Positions 57,677-64,000 of a stretch of DNA of 64,000 nucleotides are shown piece by piece. The stretch lies in the NCBI GenBank assembly GCA_022818135.1, contig JAFMSR010000005.1, forward strand, positions 33,880,434 through 33,944,433. Reading direction: 5' to 3'. Numbering within the stretch: position 1 is the stretch's first letter; every line of letters starts with the position of its first letter. Made by a program: the position numbers and the translations under genes. The DNA comes from Saxidomus purpurata. Its lineage: Eukaryota; Mollusca; Bivalvia; Venerida; Veneridae. The notes under the pieces are model-generated. The model was given only the letters and a program-made list of their open reading frames with translations, was not told where the DNA came from and did no database searches.

Positions 57677-59000
57677 TATGCTTGATCAATATATTTCCAG
57701 TATTCCAAAGAACGTTAATCCGTTTTTGAACAGGTCATAATGATGTAAAACAGCAAAAAAATAACTTCCTATTTTAGACGTATAACATTATCTCACTTTT
57801 TGCCCAAAACAAGTAAGTCCAGAAAATATCACTAAAAATCGCCAGCATGAAGAACTATCATTTCAGAAGATTGATAATTAAAAGGTAACTGGCAAGCAAG
57901 AAAATGATTTAAGAAATAATTGAGCATCGGTCCCATGTCATCCATCAACCGGTTGTCAAGTCTACCTTCCGTATATAACTACCACTGTTAAAGCGAATAA
58001 AATGGCAATAAAAGGTACAAATTACGATATAATCGCTATCGCATACATGTCCAAATTTTGTGTTTTGTTTGTATTCAGTAATAATTACATTGCATACTAA
58101 TTATTAATAAGAAATAATTACAAATGTATATGTACGTGATTCACTAAAGAGAGAAGAACTGAATGTGGTGGTTTCTAAGATCTGTTAAACTTCAAGCTGG
58201 CGGAAAAAGGTTTTTGCCTTTGCGTCCAATGCTGATCATGGTCTGCAGGGTACGCAGGTAGTTTCTATTCACCAAAGGCAAATTTGCACGGACCGCCCCC
58301 TTTTTAAAAGTAATGGCATAGTCCAAATTGAAAGATGGAAAAGTTCATTTATAAGAAGATTTAGCATGATCAGGATTAAACCACAGATGCATGGGGTATC
58401 ATGGGACTCGCCATCCAATCTAACACCAGTCCCCTGTTGTACGGAACATATATAAATGGGACCAGTATTAGGTTAGGGCCCCATGCATGTGGATTAAACA
58501 AGAAATTCACCAATGTGCATTGCTATTGGAAAGTGAATGTGAAGACAACGTAACAAATTCTGTCCCCCCGACGTTAACTGTACTTTGCCCTTTTCAAAAT
58601 TTCTAACAATGCACTATAAAAATACAGACTTTGTGGATTTAAACAGAAATAGTTTTGACTATTTTGACAGTGTGTTAGTGAATTTTGTGCTACAGGTAAC
58701 GGTCAGCAAGTTCCCAAATTGTGTCTGTTTCCGTCCATTTATTTCACAGCTCTTAAGATAAAGTCTGTCTTTGTCTGATCTAAATATAGTAGAAATTATT
58801 CTATTTATAGCACAGTAGGTTTTGAAATTACAAGCAGCATACCTCTGAAGCCGGATACCCAACCAACTTCCCGGGAAAATACTACCGGAAGTGGCCTAAC
58901 ACCCTGTTCACAGCTTAATAACCTTTTGAAAAATGTAACGACATACCACAAGGCGATGCTACATGCTAAATATCTAAGCTCTAGGCCTTGTGGTTTCAGA
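57677..59000. other. Upstream flank and scattered repeat fragments
   Basis: The promoter of the exon at 57.6 kb would lie at the left end, but I see no clear TATA box or initiator. Sequence at 58,200-58,320 (CCAATGCTGATCATGGTCTGC) resembles a common bivalve repeat with GCTGATCATGATCTGC; another fragment lies at 60,318. Confidence 0.35.
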
Positions 59001-59695
59001 GAAGAATATTCTTAAAGTTTTTCCTTTCCATTACTCGGAATTTAATTATTTGAACAACTGTGATAAAGCTTCGTGCCAGGAACATCTCTGCCAAATATCA
59101 TCAACATTGGCCGAGTGGTTTCAGAGGAGATGTTGTTTGAAGGAAATGGTGAATAGACATAAAACATAATTACAGTGAGGGATCCTAATGGCTCATCCTG
59201 GCACTCTGACCCAGGTGAGCTAAAAATCAAAAAAGAATTGCGAGAAAACTCTTACTTGATTGCAGGACCTCTATTTGAACTAATATGAACATGTTCCAAT
59301 CCTTAACCAGATTTTTTCAAAAACCAACGGTCTGACAAAGTTTCATCAAGGTAATAAAAAAAAAGTATTATGTTTTCAAGAGCTGACAGTGTTTACAAGT
59401 TGTTTCTTGTTTCCTGACCCTATTTCTTTACCTCAGCTCACACTAACATGGAATTCATTATGACCAACATTCAAACAAAATCTCATGAAGATTCGACAAT
59501 TACAAGAGCAGACCAAAAAGGCCAAGATGTGTTTTTAAAGAGCTGACAGTGTTTACAAGCTGTTTCTTGTTTCCTGACCCAATTTCTTTCCTACCTAATT
59601 TCCTCTCAACATGGAATTCATTATGACCAACATTCAACTTCAGATTACTACACCCGAGGGCAAGATGGCATTTTGTGCCAGGTGAGCTAAAAAAG
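59001..59695 (-). repeat. Reverse-oriented bivalve repeat fragment with ~169-bp duplication
   Basis: GAGCTGACAGTGTTTACAAG occurs at 59,380 and 59,549 (spacing 169), followed by TGTTTCTTGTTTCCTGACCC and ACATGGAATTCATTATGACC. CCAGGTGAGCTAAAAA occurs at 59,210 and 59,680. Confidence 0.65.
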
Positions 59696-61322
59696 AAACT
59701 TAATTTTCATGTTTATTTCTTCTCTTTGAACATTAAAAAGAGACAAAAACAAGCAAAAAAAAAATTAAAAAAAACTATATTTCAGACATTATAAACAAGA
59801 TTATTTTCATAAATCATTTTTCAGGTATTATGTAACAATTTTGTAATGCTTTCTTCATGCACAAGTAAATTCTTAATTCATTTAGACAACTTAATGCAAC
59901 CCAACTAAAAACTTGAGAGATTGGTACTCTTTTCTTGTTTTAACACAGGCAAAAAAAACACAAGACGTGGTAATTTAGGATACAGCTGCTTCTACTGTTA
60001 GCAGTTAATTTAAATGAATTGTTGACTAAGTAAATTCAGGGCATGTTTCCTACTTACTAATGTATTATATGGGCTAACTTGAAAAAGATAAAAGATTTAA
60101 GATAAAAACAACCATCATCTTTTTTCTTTGAAAAGGAGGAGTGAAACCATGATTAACTCCCAATAAATCATGGCACATGTTTTTGTTTTGTTTTTTAGTT
60201 TATATGAGAAGCACAAATTTGAATCCTGTCAAAGATGTTAACAACATTTTGTTGTGTCAGAATTTACAGTCTGAATAGGAAACAGTACATATTATGAATA
60301 GCCTGCATATTTGCCAGGCTGATCATGATCTACACTTGGAAAAAAAGCAGAATCAACTGCTGCCAGCAGGTAAAGAGTAAGAAAATGCTGTTTACCTTAT
60401 GTGCATCAACAAAAAAGTAGGCCATTGAATCAATACCCATCAAAAGCCAAGGATTTTTATACCATTAACTATTTTTAAGTAATCAAATCATTTTATTTCC
60501 AGTAAGACTAATAACAGATTCAAAATATAAACCAGAGTCTGTGTCTAGGTTACTGACTTGCAATCAATAAATTATTTAATTTAGGGTCACAGGTTCGAAC
60601 CCGACTATTAAACTGACAAGTCACCGGTTCAAACCCTACTAGCGGTGTTAAATTATTTGCAAAAGTCGCCAGTTTCATATCATATGAGTAGGAGTTTAGT
60701 AATGGTTTCCTGAGAATTGACCACACTGTATCAAATTGTTTCAAATATGTGCTGATTTAGCAAAGTAAATTTCAACCAAGGACTGAAAATGTCATTACCT
60801 TAAAACCACAAATCTGTCACACAAAGATGAATGGCAAATACTGATCTTTAGTCACATGTAGTCATTTTTTTTCTTGAACACCCATCCTTTTACTTTGACA
60901 AGTTACTTAAGATGATATTAAGCAAAAAAACTACAGGGTCAATGAATATCATAAAACTAAAACAGAAAAAGGCTCAGTCACTAACCTAAATGTGCAAGTT
61001 TTGACCCTACATTTACACAAACAGTAAAAAATCTTTTTTGAGACTTTTTGAACATTTATACTAGACTCAATACCCCATGTTTGAGGCCTTTACAAGAACA
61101 TTAAACTTTTATAAACCTAAAGAATTGTTAACTAACAATAAAGACTATGTTATGTACTTGACATATGCAACAGAATAGCACATTTTCCTTGCGTCTCACA
61201 AATAGAAGTGCCATACAGCTTTCCAACAACCTGGGACAGGAGAATATTATTTAAATAAACTTAATGTTTAGGACACATTTATGACACTTTCAGTATTTTT
61301 AACAGGAATCTATTGGACAAAC
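59696..61322. other. AT-rich sequence, possible long 3'UTR on the minus strand
   Basis: No gene found. It follows the candidate terminal exon at 61.3 kb in its direction of transcription. Two B-box-like sequences lie at 60,590 (GGTTCGAACCC) and 60,627 (GGTTCAAACCC), 37 bases apart, probably tRNA-derived repeat remnants. Confidence 0.35.
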
Positions 61323-61407
61323 CTAGAGAGGCTCAAACCAATCAGTAGAGATATCCAATCCTCTGCCGGCCACCTCATTACTATACAGCCATGGAGGCCC
61401 CTTTAGC
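61323..61407 (-). CDS. Candidate terminal exon of an unidentified minus-strand gene
   Basis: Acceptor TTTAAAAATATTTTTAG is followed by one base completing a codon and then LKGPPWLYSNEVAGRGLDIS and TDWFEPL with a TAG stop: 27 residues. Only this frame is open and its composition (Trp, Pro, Gly, Asp) is unlike random AT-rich sequence. I do not recognise the family. Upstream exons would lie above 61.4 kb or beyond the window. Confidence 0.4.
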
Positions 61408-64000
61408 CTAAAAATATTTTTAAACCAAAAAAGTGTTTACTGTAGTTGTCTTGAAGAAAAAAAAATGTTTTGAAAATGTGTGTCAGAAAACTAGTCAAGT
61501 AGAGACATTGCAACAACTTTGAAAATATACGCCAACAGTTTTTACTATGGATCATATTTTATTTCTTGTTAAGACCATAAAGGGAACTTACTTTATTGAT
61601 CTCTATTTGACCAATCAGCTTCACAAATGATATACGCTGTTAATTTCATATATTGCACCGTGTGATTAGGATAAATAGATTTGTTTATAAGGCTATGACG
61701 TCACTATCAATAATATACCAATCAGAGTTTGAATGTTAAACTGTTAACAGGTTATTAACGTTATCATTTATCAATGATTTTAAAGAACGTACTACTTCTG
61801 TCCCTATCACACATTCGGAATAAATATACTAAATCGTAAAACAATAATTTCCAAGGCGTTTACCTCTGATTCAACCAATTACTTTATTGTATGTTTGTCC
61901 CAAGCATTGTAGCGTATATCTGAATTATCATGTATGTGATATCCCTTCCTTTTTTCCACCTGGCAACATAATTTTTTATAACCTATACTACATCACCAAA
62001 TAAAAAAAAAACATTTTTGGAGGATAATTTAAAGGAACTACATGATATACTATAACCTTTAACCTATTCATTTTCTGTTTCTATAAATAACTTTAGTCAT
62101 TGCATAATTAGTTGATTTAACATCTTTCATGTAACACTGACACAAAAACCCGTTTAAAAAATACGTATTTTCTGACATCTTGACCTTGTCTACATGTATT
62201 TTATACCTTTATATAGAAAATGAATAATCAATTCTAGGATGGTTATCATGTCAATTACAGTGTCAATCACAGCTGTCAATTACAAACAATTAATAACGAC
62301 TATCATGTATAATCAATGTAAAACTAATGGCCCAAAATAAATTGACGCAAGAGACGTGACCCAATAATCTGCATGTAAAATGACACATCAGGATTTCTGG
62401 CTACATGACAGAACTAATAAAAAAATGTGTAAAAATAGCATGAACAACGTTTTATTATATTTCTGTACATCTTCACTTGCAAAGGACAGACAGATGTATA
62501 TATGTTTGATATATGTAGTAACAAAGAATATACATTTGTTATACATGTTAGCACCAAAAAAAAAGGAAATTATGTACATGTGTGCACTGATACAGTCATG
62601 TTCACACTTGTTCCTTTCTAGTACGAGTACTTTCACTTGAACAAAAATGTGAGTGCAAAATAAAATGTCTCACACAAATTTTCACCTATGAATGGTGGGG
62701 CTTCAATAAAATAATTCAAGGTGTAAGATGAAAATTCAAATTTAGTGTCGAAAGACTCATCATATTTATATCTAGTAACACCCTGCCAACTTCACCTGAT
62801 GGATGATGTACCGGTTCTATGTACAAGTCTTAATACTCTGTTCTGTTCTGTTCTTATACAGGACATCAAATCAGTTCCGGAACTGCCCTAAATTAATAGC
62901 GTTTTCCATTGTGCTAAGGGTCCAAACCACTTTTTAATTTTTATAACATCATGTTTTTTTTCCTTTTAAAGTAAAAACTAAGCACAGATAAACAAGGTTT
63001 GTAACCTTATAACATTTGTATACTTCCTGAACATTGTAAATAAACATATTAACATCTTTTAAAACATACAGAACAGAGCTGGAAAAGTCATTTCCTTAAA
63101 GTCACTAATTAATTATCCCCACCGAATTTACAGTTCAATCAATGTTTTTAAAAGATTGAACAACTGTGTTTAAAGTCTGTACAATTTCCGACAGACTTTA
63201 GAAGAGAAACACATCATAGCAAACCAGTCAAAAAATAACTTTTCAGGAAATGTTAATATCTAATTTGATAAAAAAAATATATGAACATGTTTCTGAGATT
63301 TCACAAATGCCAAATTTATACATGTACTGTTTAAGTTAGCTTGTGCCCCCTCTAAAAATTTAAAATCTCTGTACACTGAAGAATGGTAGATGTTTTTAGC
63401 TGCTTTCAAGATTTTCAATCATTTTTCAATGAATTACTTCAGATGCCTTTTGGCTATAAAAAAATGTTTAGCAAGGAAAACATAAAATAAATAACTTTTT
63501 AAATGATTTTCGACGCTAAATTTAACCACCATTTGGTGATAGGAAAATTGTGCTTCAATGCTAGAATCACCTAAACAGTATATGGATAAAGTAGATTTCC
63601 TAATTCTTCATCTTATTTCTGCTTTTCCACAATCTGTGCAGTCTGATTGTAACATGCACTGTTTGTTTTTAGTTTGTCATTAATACTGGCTTGAAACATA
63701 CTCTTTCACAGTTTAAGAATTATTATTCTTTTGTCTTTTGCTAGTGTCTTTAACGCTCATACCTGTCAAAACAATAAACATGATCAACGTTCTCAGTGCT
63801 ATTAACATTTAAGGCTACCGACATTTGTTAACAATTTGGAACAAATTAATTTCAGCTTTGACAACCAACAAGAAACCATGAAACTGCCAACATTTGTCAT
63901 TAGTTGATTAAAAATCCTGGTAGTGAGCTGTCTTTTGAACAAGTAATCACTGAAAGATTGTAAAATCCATTTCAGTGCTTTAGCGTGCTAAACTTTAATA
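61408..64000. other. AT-rich sequence to window end, no supported gene
   Basis: It may be intron of the gene ending at 61.3 kb or UTR of a gene beyond the window. A minus-strand QCMLQSDCTDCGKAEIR and stop near 63,610-63,665 has a suggestive cysteine pattern but a poor acceptor, so it is not called. Confidence 0.35.

Overview
The window is AT-rich and intron-rich, has no operon structure, and is crowded with short non-autonomous repeats, minisatellites and decayed non-LTR retrotransposons. Several repeats are ones I recognise as recurrent in bivalve genomic DNA: the 'CACCTGAGCACGAAGTGCTC' family at 30.85-31.88 kb, the 'TAGCTCGACTATTCGAAG' family at 49.14-49.77 kb, and the 'GAGTTATGCCCCTTTTTGTAC' family at 22.4 and 48.8 kb. 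I read it as a bivalve mollusc nuclear contig, possibly a heterodont clam. Two runs of exactly 500 N (29,939-30,438 and 53,439-53,938) are scaffold gaps of unknown true size.

Two protein-coding loci are well supported. The first is a single-coding-exon plus-strand gene (1,800-4,325) for an 841-residue secretory-pathway protein with about ten membrane segments, preceded by a short 5'UTR intron. A broken inverted copy lies at 8.9-10.0 kb. The second is a minus-strand metalloprotease of the ADAM/ADAMTS-like (M12B) type. I rebuilt it from six exons between 29,472 and 16,019 whose intron phases all match. It has an intact HExxHxxGxxHD zinc site, a Met-turn, an ADAMTS-type cysteine-rich module and a natural stop. 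Its pro-domain and first half of the catalytic domain are missing and may lie in the gap at 29.9 kb or in exons I could not recognise. A signal-peptide exon at 57.6 kb on the same strand is a possible but unproven first exon. A possible last exon of another minus-strand gene sits at 61.3 kb.

Layout: 0-4.4 kb membrane-protein gene; 5.5-7.3 kb 33-bp minisatellite abutting a 1.35-kb inverted-terminal-repeat element; 7.6-8.0 kb LINE remnant; 8.9-10 kb pseudogene; 10-13.9 kb nothing recognised; 14.0-15.6 kb 39-bp then 55-bp minisatellite; 16.0-29.5 kb metalloprotease exons with introns holding a tandem repeat related to one exon, a 369-bp element, the 22.4-kb repeat and a LINE 3' end; 29.6-34 kb 41-bp minisatellite, gap, 1-kb bivalve repeat and a tRNA-derived SINE; 34.6-38.3 kb long-armed inverted-repeat element containing a perfect 56-bp palindrome; 38.3-38.8 kb LINE fragment; 39.9-43.8 kb a 69-bp satellite in two opposed arms; 44-46 kb further repeats; 47-48.1 kb nested elements with a clean target duplication; 48.8-49.9 kb nested repeats; 50.4-52.6 kb AT-rich degenerate array; 54-58 kb mostly unique with hairpins; 58-64 kb low-complexity sequence with repeat fragments and a candidate exon.

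I see no coordinated multi-gene system. The most unusual signals are structural: repeats related to an exon inside the protease gene, the mirror-image satellite, the long perfect hairpin, and a fully reconstructable nested insertion.
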